Shown in pieces: positions 26,866 through 35,914 of a stretch of DNA of 64,000 bases (position 1 is its first letter; each line of letters starts with the position of its first letter). Source of the DNA: Paenibacillus sp. 1_12 (lineage in GTDB: Bacteria > Bacillota > Bacilli > Paenibacillales > NBRC-103111); assembly GCF_900114475.1 (NCBI RefSeq), contig NZ_FOTE01000011.1, positions 124,001 to 188,000 of the forward strand, read 5' to 3'. Below the pieces are notes generated by a model. It did not search any database. It was given only the letters and a program-made list of their open reading frames with translations, and had not been told where the DNA came from. The translations under genes were made by a program, and so were the position numbers.

Positions 26866-27915
26866 ATGTCTACGAAATTAAGAGCGGCTATCATCGGGGC
26901 AACAGGATACGGCGGGGTTGAATTAATTCGACTGCTGCTCACACATCCGAATGTGGAAATCACATCGGTGATGTCTTCATCGAATGCAGGTGCTCCACTA
27001 GCTGATGGCTACCCGCATTTAAACCAGATTGTGGTCGACAATTTGGACGCTATTGACGTAGAACTTATCAAGCAAAAATCCGATGTTGTATTTCTGGCAG
27101 CGCCACATGGTGTAGCGAGTGGTTTGGCACCGCAATTGATTGACGCCGGTCTTAAAGTCATCGATGTATCAGGCGATTTCAGGCTGCAATCCGGAGAAAC
27201 GTATGAGCAGTGGTATAAGCACAAGCCAGCTGATCCTGCTTACTTGGCTAAGGCTGTCTACGGACTGGCCGAGGTATTTGGTGAAGAGGTAAAAGGCTCT
27301 ACATTTATTTCCAATCCGGGCTGTTATCCTACAGCTACCCTGCTTGGCCTGGCACCGATCGTAAAGCAAGGCTGGGCAGATACAACTTCGATTATTGTGG
27401 ATGCAAAATCAGGAGTGTCCGGTGCAGGTAGAGGTTTAGGTTTGACAGCGCATTTTTCGGAAATGAATGAAAATTTCCTGGCTTATAAAGTAAATAAACA
27501 TCAGCATACCCCTGAAATTGAACAGGTGCTCGGCCGTGTTGCCGGCGAGGAAGTTGTCATTACGTTCACTACCCATTTGGTGCCGATGACGCGCGGGATT
27601 TTATCGACGATCTATGTTAATCTGAAACAGAAGCATACGGAAGATGAAATTATCGATCTGTATCGTCAGTATTATGAAGGACGCCGTTTTGTGCGTATTC
27701 GCGATAAGGGCAAATGGCCTGCAACCAAGGAAGTATGGGGCTCAAATTATTGTGATATCGGACTGTCTCTGGATGAGCGGACGGGCCGATTGACGATTAT
27801 TTCTGTCATTGACAATATTGTAAAAGGAGCCGGCGGTCAGGCGGTTCAAAACTTGAATTTAATGATGGGCTGGGACGAAGCGACCGGGCTGGCGTTCACT
27901 CCTGTATACCCGTAA
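26866..27915 (+). CDS. argC: N-acetyl-gamma-glutamyl-phosphate reductase
   Basis: Third step of arginine synthesis: NADPH-dependent reduction of N-acetylglutamyl phosphate to the semialdehyde. The 349-residue protein has the nucleotide loop GATGYGGVELIRLL and the catalytic cysteine in SNPGCYPTAT. I use the ATG at 26866, which has GGAGGGG upstream and follows the predicted transcription start; an in-frame ATG at 26806 lies inside the promoter and cannot be used. It is the first gene of the arg cluster, regulated by the ARG boxes. Confidence 0.97.
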   Translation: MSTKLRAAIIGATGYGGVELIRLLLTHPNVEITSVMSSSNAGAPLADGYPHLNQIVVDNLDAIDVELIKQKSDVVFLAAPHGVASGLAPQLIDAGLKVIDVSGDFRLQSGETYEQWYKHKPADPAYLAKAVYGLAEVFGEEVKGSTFISNPGCYPTATLLGLAPIVKQGWADTTSIIVDAKSGVSGAGRGLGLTAHFSEMNENFLAYKVNKHQHTPEIEQVLGRVAGEEVVITFTTHLVPMTRGILSTIYVNLKQKHTEDEIIDLYRQYYEGRRFVRIRDKGKWPATKEVWGSNYCDIGLSLDERTGRLTIISVIDNIVKGAGGQAVQNLNLMMGWDEATGLAFTPVYP

Positions 27916-27942
27916 TCCGTAAAATAAGGAGTAGATGAACAG

Positions 27943-29175
27943 GTGAGCAAGCAAACAAAGGAATTATATACGGTCGTTCCTCAGGGTTCGATTACGACGC
28001 CACAAGGATTTCGGGCTGGAGGGCTGCATTGCGGTTTGAAAAAAACGAGCCGCTTTGACCTCGGCGTTATTGTCTGCGAGGTTCCTGCACAAGCAGCAGG
28101 TGTGTATACGCTGAATGCGTTTCAAGCCGCACCGCTGCATGTAACCCGCGAAAGTGTGGCTGTGGAAGGCAAACTGCAGGTCATGCTGGTCAACAGCGGC
28201 AACGCAAATGCTTGCACAGGCAAGCAGGGAGATCAGGATGCACGTGGAATGCGCTCGGCTGCGGCTGAAGCATTTGGTGTGGCGGAGCATTTGGTTGGCG
28301 TCACCTCAACAGGCGTTATTGGTGAATTGCTGCCGATGCCTAAAGTGCTTAGCGGTATCGAAAATTTGCCTGCACAGGTTAAAGTTGATGGTGGCGAAGA
28401 CTTTTGCCAGGCGATTCTGACGACGGATCTTGTGCAAAAGATGACCTGCGTGCAGTTGACCGTTGGAGATAAGACGGTACATATCGCAGGCTCAGCCAAG
28501 GGATCGGGTATGATTCATCCGAATATGGCCACGATGCTTGGATTTATGACAACAGATGCTAACATTGAGAGCGCACAGCTGCAAAAGCTGTTGAATGGTG
28601 TAACGGACTCCACATTCAACATGATTACTGTAGACGGTGATACAAGTACAAACGATATGGTCGTTGTAATGGCGAGCGGTTTGGCTGGTAACGATACGTT
28701 GACCCCCGAGCATCCGGATTGGGCTGCGTTCGAAGCGGGCTTTAAGTATGTTGGCGAGTATTTGGCCAAAGCGATTGCCCGTGACGGAGAAGGCGCTACG
28801 AAGCTGATTGAGGTCACAGTAGCCGGAGCTGCAACCCAGGAAGCGGCACGTGCTATCGCCAAGACGGTCATTGGCTCAAGTCTGGTTAAATCGGCTTGCT
28901 TCGGAGCTGATGCCAACTGGGGACGTATTATAGCCGCTGTTGGCCGTGCGGGTCAACCTGTTCAAACAGAAACCGTTGATATTCGCTTGGGCGATATCGT
29001 CGTGTTGGAGCAGTCCCGCCCGATTAAATTTGATGAAGAACGCGCAGCTGAATATTTAAAAGGTGAGCAAGTTGACATACATGTCAACCTGCATATGGGT
29101 AACGAAACTGCAACCGCCTGGGGCTGCGACCTTACCTACGATTACGTAAGAATTAACGCCGCTTACCGGACATAA
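27943..29175 (+). CDS. argJ: Bifunctional ornithine acetyltransferase/N-acetylglutamate synthase
   Basis: Recycles the acetyl group from N-acetylornithine to glutamate and may also make N-acetylglutamate from acetyl-CoA. The 410-residue precursor is cleaved by its own activity before the Thr in KGSGMIHPNMATMLGF; the N-terminal VVPQGSITTPQGFRAGG and the C-terminal CFGADANWGRI are conserved. GTG start at 27943, 27 bases after argC, with AAGGAG upstream. It is followed by a long repeat-bearing gap instead of argB directly. Confidence 0.97.
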   Translation: MSKQTKELYTVVPQGSITTPQGFRAGGLHCGLKKTSRFDLGVIVCEVPAQAAGVYTLNAFQAAPLHVTRESVAVEGKLQVMLVNSGNANACTGKQGDQDARGMRSAAAEAFGVAEHLVGVTSTGVIGELLPMPKVLSGIENLPAQVKVDGGEDFCQAILTTDLVQKMTCVQLTVGDKTVHIAGSAKGSGMIHPNMATMLGFMTTDANIESAQLQKLLNGVTDSTFNMITVDGDTSTNDMVVVMASGLAGNDTLTPEHPDWAAFEAGFKYVGEYLAKAIARDGEGATKLIEVTVAGAATQEAARAIAKTVIGSSLVKSACFGADANWGRIIAAVGRAGQPVQTETVDIRLGDIVVLEQSRPIKFDEERAAEYLKGEQVDIHVNLHMGNETATAWGCDLTYDYVRINAAYRT

Positions 29176-29378
29176 TGAACGGATGTTTCTATAATATTCA
29201 ACAATATAAGACTTACTAGGCTTGTGGATACAGCGAGTCAAATGATGATATTTCAGAGCAACGTTTCCATGTAAATCATGTAAATTGCAATAATAACGAT
29301 GCTAAACATCATAAGAAAAAACCAACATTCTTAAACGATACAAACATGGTAGACACTGCGATTTATCATTATTCTCTG

Positions 29379-29489
29379 TTGTAACGATGACAAACATCGT
29401 TACAGCGTGCAGAGCGAAGCCATTGCACAATCACTAAAACGAACACCAAGCACCCAAATAAAGCGTGTCCCAAAGGGACGAAAAGCGCT
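29379..29489 (+). repeat. Direct repeat unit 1 (about 111 bp)
   Basis: Matches 29548-29658 at a constant offset of 169 bases with about six differences. The unit starts with an inverted repeat (GTAACGATG and CATCGTTAC, five-base loop) and ends with a second one (GTCCC and GGGAC). Between them lies a segment that reads CAGAGCGAAGCCATTGCAC. Confidence 0.92.
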
Positions 29490-29547
29490 GGAAAAAGCAC
29501 AATCAAAATCAGCAATGGGTCCGCTGTCGCGAGTTGTAACAGCTCTT

Positions 29548-29658
29548 CTGTAACGATGACAAACATCGTTACACCGTGCAGAGCGAAGCCATTGCACAAT
29601 CACTAAAATAAACACCAAGCACCGAACTAAAGCGTGTCCCATAGGGACGAAAAGCGCT
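29548..29658 (+). repeat. Direct repeat unit 2 (about 111 bp)
   Basis: Second copy with the same two inverted repeats. A partial third copy of only the right end (AGCGTGTCCCGTAGGGACG) follows at about 29705-29723, and a decayed copy of the left inverted repeat lies near 29293-29312. Confidence 0.92.
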
Positions 29659-29798
29659 TAAATCAGCAGCATAAATGTCCACAATCGATCCGCAGCCACA
29701 AGTTAAGCGTGTCCCGTAGGGACGAAAGCGTTGTAACCACGCGGTATCCATCAACAAAACACCAACAGCATCAATATTCCTCGGCCTTTAGGGGGAGT

Positions 29799-29850
29799 CC
29801 AGAGGGCACAGTCCTCTGGGGCCCTCCCTACAAGGGAGGGTTTGGGAGGG
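29799..29850 (+). promoter_or_regulatory. Structured leader before argB
   Basis: Two perfect 7-bp stems: CCAGAGG (29799-29805) with CCTCTGG (29813-29819), and CCCTCCC (29822-29828) with GGGAGGG (29834-29840). A second GGGAGGG at 29844-29850 is the argB ribosome site and could pair with the same CCCTCCC, so two exclusive structures exist, one hiding the ribosome site. Confidence 0.55.
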
Positions 29851-29860
29851 TAATCACCTT

Positions 29861-30640
29861 ATGTTTGTCATGAAATGCGGCGGCAGCACGCTCGCGGCGC
29901 TGCCTGATTCTTTTTTTGAGGATATGAAACGACTGCAGGATGAGCAAATCATTCCCGTCATCGTACACGGTGGCGGGCCTGCGATCTCGGATACGCTCAG
30001 TAAGCTGGGCATTGAAACCGAATTTGTAAATGGACTGCGCAAAACCAATGAAGCGGTGCTCGATGTCGTCGAGATGGTATTATCAGGACAGATTAATAAA
30101 GAAATTGTCCGCAAAATTCAGCTGTCTGGCGCAAGAGCGATCGGAATCTCAGGTGTGGATGGCCATTTGATCCAGGCAGAGCCTGTAGCCAATGCGCATG
30201 AAGTTGGCTTGGTCGGGGATGTAACCCATGTGAACGCGGAGCTGCTGCAGGGGATCATCAAGCTAGGCTATATGCCGGTCATTGCACCGGTTGGCTTGGG
30301 AGCAGACGGAGGACAGCGTTACAATATTAATGCCGATACTGCGGCGGGTGCTGTCGCTTCACATCTGGGCGTAGAAAGAATGATTGTAGTAACAGATGTA
30401 CCGGGCATTATGAAAACGATAAATGGCGAGAAAAAAGTGCTTCCGCTTGTAACCGTCGAGGAAATCAATGAAATGATTACAAGCGGCGATATATATGGAG
30501 GCATGATTCCCAAGGTGCGCGCGGCGATCCAATGCATCCAAGGTAAGGTGAGTGAGGTTGTTATCGTGAACGGAGCCGAGCCGGAAGTATTAAGCAGAGT
30601 CATTAAAGGCGCAGCGATTGGTACTCGAATCGTCAGATAA
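29861..30640 (+). CDS. argB: Acetylglutamate kinase
   Basis: Second step of arginine synthesis: ATP-dependent phosphorylation of N-acetylglutamate, often the feedback-controlled step. The 259-residue amino acid kinase has MKCGGSTL at the start, VIVHGGGPAIS for substrate binding, and NINADTAAGAVASHLG plus TDVPGIM near the nucleotide site. It lacks the N-terminal helix found in arginine-inhibited hexameric enzymes, like the short Bacillus form. The start is the ATG at 29861, with GGGAGGG ten bases upstream. Confidence 0.95.
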   Translation: MFVMKCGGSTLAALPDSFFEDMKRLQDEQIIPVIVHGGGPAISDTLSKLGIETEFVNGLRKTNEAVLDVVEMVLSGQINKEIVRKIQLSGARAIGISGVDGHLIQAEPVANAHEVGLVGDVTHVNAELLQGIIKLGYMPVIAPVGLGADGGQRYNINADTAAGAVASHLGVERMIVVTDVPGIMKTINGEKKVLPLVTVEEINEMITSGDIYGGMIPKVRAAIQCIQGKVSEVVIVNGAEPEVLSRVIKGAAIGTRIVR

Positions 30641-30696
30641 TAGGTGACCCTAGTGAGAAGCAGTGACCATTGAAACAGGAAAAGGAGTGAGCTGGC

Positions 30697-31893
30697 ATGG
30701 GAGAAGGAGCCAATTCTTTATTTCCGAATTACGGCAGCAGGTACGGGTTGACTTTCGTGAGGGGTGAAGGCAGCCGACTGTGGGATGAGCAGGGCAAGGA
30801 ATACTTGGATTTGATGAGCGGAATCGCCGTTACGAATCTGGGGCATGTTCCTAAGCAGGTTGCAGAGCGTCTGAAGGCGCAAATCGACCAATTGTGGCAT
30901 ACAAGCAATTTGTTTCATATACCGAATCAGGAAAAACTGGCGCAACTGCTAACGGATAACAGCTGTGGCGATGCCGTGTTTTTTTGCAACAGTGGTGCAG
31001 AGGCCAATGAAGCTGCGATCAAGCTGGCTCGTCGTTATTTTCATAAAGTACTGGGCAAGCCAGAGCAGTATGAGATTATCACCTTCCAGCAGTCCTTCCA
31101 TGGTCGGACGTTAGCGACTCTGACAGCAACTGGTCAGGATAAGGTTAAAGACGGCTTTGCGCCGCTACCGGAGGGCTTTGTGTACGCGCCTTACAATGAT
31201 GCAGAGGCGCTGAAGCAGTTAATCGGTCCCCAAACCTGCGCCATTATGCTGGAGATGGTCCAAGGTGAAGGTGGTGTGAACCGCGCCGAACCCGAGTTCA
31301 TCAAGCAGGTGACGGCTCTTTGTGAGCAGCATGGGTTACTTTTGATTGTAGACGAAATTCAAACAGGAATCGGCCGTACAGGCAAGCTATTTGCTTATGA
31401 GCATTATGGCATTCAACCGGATATATTTACATTGGCAAAAGGGCTTGGCAGTGGAATGCCGATAGGCGCGATGGTTGGAAAAGAAAAGCTTCGTGAAGCT
31501 TTTTCAGCAGGCAGTCATGGATCTACATTCGGCGGCAACTATTTGTCTACGACGGCGGGTGTAGCAACACTGGAAACGATATTGAATGAAAAGCTGTCTG
31601 AGCGTGCCGCAGAGCTAGGCGAATACATCGTCAGTGAATTGTCGAAGCAATTGGCAGACAATCCGTTGGTCAAGGAAGTACGCGGCTTAGGGTTATTAAT
31701 CGGGATCGAATGCACGCAACCGGTTGCTGATTTGGTTACTGCGCTTCAGGAGCAATCCATACTCGTGATCTCGGCGGGACCGAATGTAATCCGATTGGCA
31801 CCAAGCCTGCTTATAACGAAGGAAGATATCGACAGGGGAATATCTGTAATCCGTTCGGTACTGAGCAAACAAGCGGCCGCTGCGGTACAATAA
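30697..31893 (+). CDS. argD: Acetylornithine aminotransferase
   Basis: PLP-dependent conversion of N-acetylglutamate semialdehyde to N-acetylornithine, with glutamate as donor. The 398-residue class III aminotransferase shows FCNSGAEANEAAIKLAR, the cofactor site LLIVDEIQTGIGRTGK and the PLP lysine in TLAKGLGSGMPIGAM. It lies 56 bases after argB behind AAGGAGTG. Confidence 0.96.
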   Translation: MGEGANSLFPNYGSRYGLTFVRGEGSRLWDEQGKEYLDLMSGIAVTNLGHVPKQVAERLKAQIDQLWHTSNLFHIPNQEKLAQLLTDNSCGDAVFFCNSGAEANEAAIKLARRYFHKVLGKPEQYEIITFQQSFHGRTLATLTATGQDKVKDGFAPLPEGFVYAPYNDAEALKQLIGPQTCAIMLEMVQGEGGVNRAEPEFIKQVTALCEQHGLLLIVDEIQTGIGRTGKLFAYEHYGIQPDIFTLAKGLGSGMPIGAMVGKEKLREAFSAGSHGSTFGGNYLSTTAGVATLETILNEKLSERAAELGEYIVSELSKQLADNPLVKEVRGLGLLIGIECTQPVADLVTALQEQSILVISAGPNVIRLAPSLLITKEDIDRGISVIRSVLSKQAAAAVQ

Positions 31894-31927
31894 AGGGTGA
31901 CAAATTTTTTGAGAGGGGCAGAGAACC

Positions 31928-32881
31928 TTGACAATCACAGAACAACAACTAGCCATTGATTTAAAAGGCAGGGATTTTTTGGGTCTATCTGACTTTACAT
32001 CGGAGGAAATTCAATATTTACTCGATATGGCCATTGATTTGAAAAAGAAACGTAATGCAGGTGAAGTGTTCCATCCCTTGAAAGGCAAGACGCTGGGAAT
32101 GATTTTTGAAAAATCATCTACTCGCACAAGAGTTTCCTTTGAAGTCGGGATGTATCAATTGGGCGGTCATGCTTTATTTTTGAGCAGTAACGATTTGCAG
32201 CTGGGACGTGGGGAAACGATTTCGGATACCGCACAAACGATGTCACGTTATTTGGACGGCATTATGATTCGTACCCATGCTCACCGTAAGGTCATCGATT
32301 TGGCTCGCGGTGCGACGATTCCTGTAATTAATGGTCTGACCGACCGATCGCATCCATGTCAGGCTTTGGCTGATTACCAAACGATTTTGGAACACAAAGG
32401 ACAACTGCGCGGATTGAAAGTAGCTTATATCGGGGATGGAAACAATATGGTTCATTCCTTGATTATGGGTGCAGCGAAGCTCGGAGTCGATTTTGCTGTA
32501 GCTTCACCTAAGGGCTACGAGCCTAATGAGAGTATCGTGACCTCCGCACTGGATGTAGCGAACGAAACCGGCAGTAAGCTTTATGTAGGCAATGATGTCA
32601 AAGAAGCGGTATCCGATGCCGATGTCATTTATACCGATGTGTGGGCGAGCATGGGCTTTGAAGAAGAACAAAAAGAGCGTGAAATCGCCTTTAAACAATA
32701 TCAGGTGAATGAGGCGCTTACCAGTCTTGCGAAAAAGGATTACCTGTTCATGCACTGCCTACCTGCTCACCGTGGAGAAGAAGTGAGTGAAGGTGTCATC
32801 GATGGTCCGAATTCGATCATTTTTGATCAAGCAGAAAACCGGCTGCACGCCCAAAAAGCGATCATGGCAGCGATTATGTAA
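31928..32881 (+). CDS. argF: Ornithine carbamoyltransferase
   Basis: Makes citrulline from ornithine and carbamoyl phosphate. The 317-residue protein has the carbamoyl phosphate site SSTRTRVSFE, HPCQALADYQT, and the ornithine site HCLPAHRGEEV. It starts with TTG at 31928, supported by GAGAGGGG upstream and the lack of any closer ATG. 34 bases separate it from argD. Confidence 0.96.
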   Translation: MTITEQQLAIDLKGRDFLGLSDFTSEEIQYLLDMAIDLKKKRNAGEVFHPLKGKTLGMIFEKSSTRTRVSFEVGMYQLGGHALFLSSNDLQLGRGETISDTAQTMSRYLDGIMIRTHAHRKVIDLARGATIPVINGLTDRSHPCQALADYQTILEHKGQLRGLKVAYIGDGNNMVHSLIMGAAKLGVDFAVASPKGYEPNESIVTSALDVANETGSKLYVGNDVKEAVSDADVIYTDVWASMGFEEEQKEREIAFKQYQVNEALTSLAKKDYLFMHCLPAHRGEEVSEGVIDGPNSIIFDQAENRLHAQKAIMAAIM

Positions 32882-32933
32882 GAACTTATATGTAAATCTT
32901 AATTGTATTTATCAAAGGAGCGCTTAATTAAAC

Positions 32934-34172
32934 ATGGCTAAACAAAAAATTGTACTCGCCTATTCAGGCGGTTTGGACACTTCGGTTATTTTAAAATGGT
33001 TAAAAGAAACGTACGATGCTGAAATTATTGCTTTTACAGCAGATATCGGACAAAAGGATGAGTTGGACGGTCTGGAAGAAAAGGCATTGGCGACTGGGGC
33101 ATCCAAAATTTATATCGATGACCTGCGTGATGAATTTGCCAAGGACTTCATTTATCCGATGTTTCAGGCTGGTGCTTTGTATGAAGGCCAATATTTGCTC
33201 GGCACAAGCATTGCGCGTCCGCTGATCGCTAAGCGGATGGTGGAAATCGCTCGTCAAGAAGGCGCTACAGCGATTGCACACGGAGCTACAGGTAAAGGTA
33301 ATGACCAAGTGCGCTTCGAGCTTACAGCGGCAGCACTGGCGCCTGAGTTGGATGTCATCGCGCCTTGGCGTCTGGATTCCTTCCGTGAAACCTTCCCAGG
33401 CCGTGCGGAAATGATCGCATACGCTGAGAAGCATAACATCCCGGTAACGGCTTCAGCTTCCAAGCCTTATTCGACTGACCGCAACCTGCTGCATATCAGC
33501 TTTGAGAGCGGCATGCTGGAGGATCCGTGGTTTGATCCAAGCGCAGCCTCGAACAAAGACATGTTCGTGTTGAGCGTAGATCCTGAGGATGCTCCGGATC
33601 AGGCAGAATATGTAGAATTGAATTTTGAAAAGGGCGACTGTGTGGGTGTTAATGGCGACCTGATGACTCCACTGCACGTTATGGAGTATTTAAATGAATT
33701 GGGCGGCAAGCATGGGGTTGGCCGTGTCGATATGGTAGAGAACCGTTTTGTAGGCATGAAGAGCCGCGGCGTATATGAAACACCAGGTGGCACAATCCTG
33801 TTCACAGCACATCGCAAGATGGAATCGCTGACCATGGACCGTGAAGTAATGAGCTTGCGTGATTCGTTGATTTCCCGCTACAGCACGCTCGTATACAACG
33901 GCTTCTGGTTTGCTCCGGAGCGCTTGGCACTTCAGGCGTTAGTGGATGAGAGCCAGAAGAATGTAACAGGTACAGTACGCTTGAAGCTGTACAAAGGCAA
34001 TGTTATCGGAGCGGGCGTTCAAAGCCCTGTCAGCTTGTATAACCCGAACATCGCGACGATGGAGGCTGACCCAACACAAGCCTACAATCAAGGCGATGCC
34101 ACCGGATTTATTCGTTTGAACGCTTTACGCCTGAAGGTTTCCTCCGGTGTGGAGCAAAACGCGAAGTCGTAA
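32934..34172 (+). CDS. argG: Argininosuccinate synthase
   Basis: Joins citrulline and aspartate using ATP. The 412-residue protein begins [19 protein letters not shown], the PP-loop ATP site, followed by [16 protein letters not shown], typical for the family. It is 52 bases downstream of argF with AAAGGAGCG. Confidence 0.97.
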   Translation: MAKQKIVLAYSGGLDTSVILKWLKETYDAEIIAFTADIGQKDELDGLEEKALATGASKIYIDDLRDEFAKDFIYPMFQAGALYEGQYLLGTSIARPLIAKRMVEIARQEGATAIAHGATGKGNDQVRFELTAAALAPELDVIAPWRLDSFRETFPGRAEMIAYAEKHNIPVTASASKPYSTDRNLLHISFESGMLEDPWFDPSAASNKDMFVLSVDPEDAPDQAEYVELNFEKGDCVGVNGDLMTPLHVMEYLNELGGKHGVGRVDMVENRFVGMKSRGVYETPGGTILFTAHRKMESLTMDREVMSLRDSLISRYSTLVYNGFWFAPERLALQALVDESQKNVTGTVRLKLYKGNVIGAGVQSPVSLYNPNIATMEADPTQAYNQGDATGFIRLNALRLKVSSGVEQNAKS

Positions 34173-34341
34173 GCAAGGTAAGCCAAACCCAATTGGTTAT
34201 TAAATAGAATTCATAGGCTTTTCTGGGCTGCCGTTTAAGCAGCTTGGGAAAGCCTTGCATTGTGTATAAGAGATCTAAGTTAAGAATCAACAATGAACAG
34301 ACAGTTTTCAGGCAGAAAGCTGTAAGAGAGGGGCTGTAACA

Positions 34342-35757
34342 GTGTCAAAGCTGTGGGGTGGACGTTTTACGAAAAAAACCGATCAACTGGTGGAGGAATA
34401 TACGGCTTCCATTTTATTTGATAAAGAGCTTGCTGAGGAAGATATTCAGGGTAGTCTGGCGCATGTAACCATGCTGGGTACCTGCGGGATCCTGCCGTTG
34501 GAGGATGTAGAGAAGATCAAGAACGGTTTGCTCAAAGTGCAAAGCAAGATCCGCCAAGGTGAAATCGAGTTCACGGTGGGCGACGAGGATATTCATATGA
34601 ATATTGAGAAGGCGCTGATCGATGAAGTTGGCCCTGTAGGCGGGAAGCTGCACACAGGACGTAGCCGTAACGACCAGGTAGCGACCGATATGCATTTATA
34701 TTTGCGTAAGCGCGTTGTCGAGTTTGTCGGCCTATTGAACAAATTACAAGAGGCGCTTCTGGGACAAGCCAGTCAAAACCTCGATACGATCGTGCCGGGA
34801 TATACGCATTTGCAGCGTGCCCAACCCATTCTGTTTGCACACCATTTGATGGCTTATGTATCGATGTTCCAACGTGATATTGAGCGTCTGCAGGACAGCT
34901 ACAAACGGATTAATGTGCTGCCGCTTGGTGCAGGTGCATTGGCGGGAACGACCTTTCCGATCGATCGTCATTTTGTAGCACAGCAGTTGGGCTTTGACGG
35001 TGTGTACGAAAATTCTTTGGACGCGGTAAGTGATCGCGACTTTATTATCGAGTTTCTGTCGAACGCGTCGATGATCATGATGCACTTGTCACGTTTGTCG
35101 GAGGAAATGATCCTGTGGTCGTCCACGGAGTTCCGTTTTGTCGAGCTGGATGACGCGTTCTGTACCGGAAGCAGTATTATGCCGCAAAAGAAAAACCCTG
35201 ATGTGCCTGAGCTGGTCCGTGGCAAAACAGGTCGTGTGTACGGCAATCTGTTCGGTCTGCTCACGGTGCTGAAATCATTACCGCTCGCATATAACAAAGA
35301 TATGCAAGAAGACAAAGAAGGTATGTTCGACACCGTACGTACGCTTCAAGGCGCGCTTCAGTTGTATGCACCGATGGTGAGCACGATGAAGGTCAACAAG
35401 GATCGGATGCGTCAAGCGGTCAATCAAGACTTTTCTAATGCGACAGACATTGCGGATTACCTCGTGAATAAAGGCTTGCCATTCCGCCAAGCGCATGAGG
35501 TCATTGGTAAGACGGTGCTGTACTGCATCCAGAACGGGAAGTTTTTACTTGATTTGAAGATTGAGGAGTACCATCAATTTTCCGAGCTGTTCGAGTCGGA
35601 TATTTATGCGGTGCTGCAGCCTGAGCAAGTAGTGAATGCACGCAACGTATACGGCGGAACAGCAACCGGACAAGTCAGTGCTGCCATTAGCCGCGCTGAA
35701 GCTGTGAAGTTGCAGACAGATGAGTGGTTCGAGCAGTATTATAATAAAAGCAAGTAA
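34342..35757 (+). CDS. argH: Argininosuccinate lyase
   Basis: Last step, splitting argininosuccinate into arginine and fumarate. The 471-residue fumarase-superfamily enzyme shows [46 protein letters not shown] and the signature [15 protein letters not shown] start at 34342 behind GAGAGGGG. The 169-base gap after argG contains an imperfect hairpin near 34210-34256 without a T-run. A terminator follows argH. Confidence 0.97.
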   Translation: MSKLWGGRFTKKTDQLVEEYTASILFDKELAEEDIQGSLAHVTMLGTCGILPLEDVEKIKNGLLKVQSKIRQGEIEFTVGDEDIHMNIEKALIDEVGPVGGKLHTGRSRNDQVATDMHLYLRKRVVEFVGLLNKLQEALLGQASQNLDTIVPGYTHLQRAQPILFAHHLMAYVSMFQRDIERLQDSYKRINVLPLGAGALAGTTFPIDRHFVAQQLGFDGVYENSLDAVSDRDFIIEFLSNASMIMMHLSRLSEEMILWSSTEFRFVELDDAFCTGSSIMPQKKNPDVPELVRGKTGRVYGNLFGLLTVLKSLPLAYNKDMQEDKEGMFDTVRTLQGALQLYAPMVSTMKVNKDRMRQAVNQDFSNATDIADYLVNKGLPFRQAHEVIGKTVLYCIQNGKFLLDLKIEEYHQFSELFESDIYAVLQPEQVVNARNVYGGTATGQVSAAISRAEAVKLQTDEWFEQYYNKSK

Positions 35758-35791
35758 ATGTAATAGATTTCAATGACCGATAAAATTCAGT

Positions 35792-35842
35792 AAAGCTCCA
35801 GTACGGCAGTGCTTATGCGCTTGCCGAGATTGGAGCTTTTTT
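35792..35842 (+). terminator. Rho-independent terminator of the arginine cluster
   Basis: AAAGCTCCA (35792-35800) pairs with TGGAGCTTT (35831-35839), with a second inner stem CGGCA/TGCCG, followed by six T. The 5' A residues are few, so it mainly serves argH. Confidence 0.88.
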
Positions 35843-35914
35843 ACATATTGGAATATTCATCCATTCAACTTGCAGAGCCTATCAGACCAACAGGCTTCGA
35901 TTCCACGGCTAAGC

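Larger units (their letters stand above)
29176..29860 (+). other. Repeat-rich spacer between argJ and argB
   Basis: A 685-base stretch with no credible gene, in the middle of what is normally a tight argCJBD operon. It contains two long direct repeats, further partial copies and, just before argB, a GC-rich block able to form hairpins. Short open frames in it track the repeats and look like chance. No terminator with a T-run is seen, so read-through into argB remains possible. Confidence 0.8.

Noticed and set aside
29379-29658. CRISPR array
   Set aside because: Only two long (111-base) repeats at a 169-base offset with hairpins inside each unit; no series of short repeats with unique spacers and no cas genes.
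29781-29850. T-box or other amino acid-sensing riboswitch before argB
   Set aside because: The leader has stems, but the conserved T-box AGGGUGGNACCGCG sequence is absent and no terminator T-run follows.
29369-29873. Overlapping short frames on both strands between argJ and argB
   Set aside because: They follow the direct repeats, share their repeated peptide and lack ribosome sites, so they look like by-products of the repeats.
34210-34256. Terminator between argG and argH
   Set aside because: An imperfect hairpin exists, but no T-run follows and argH has no clear promoter of its own, so the cluster is probably continuous.
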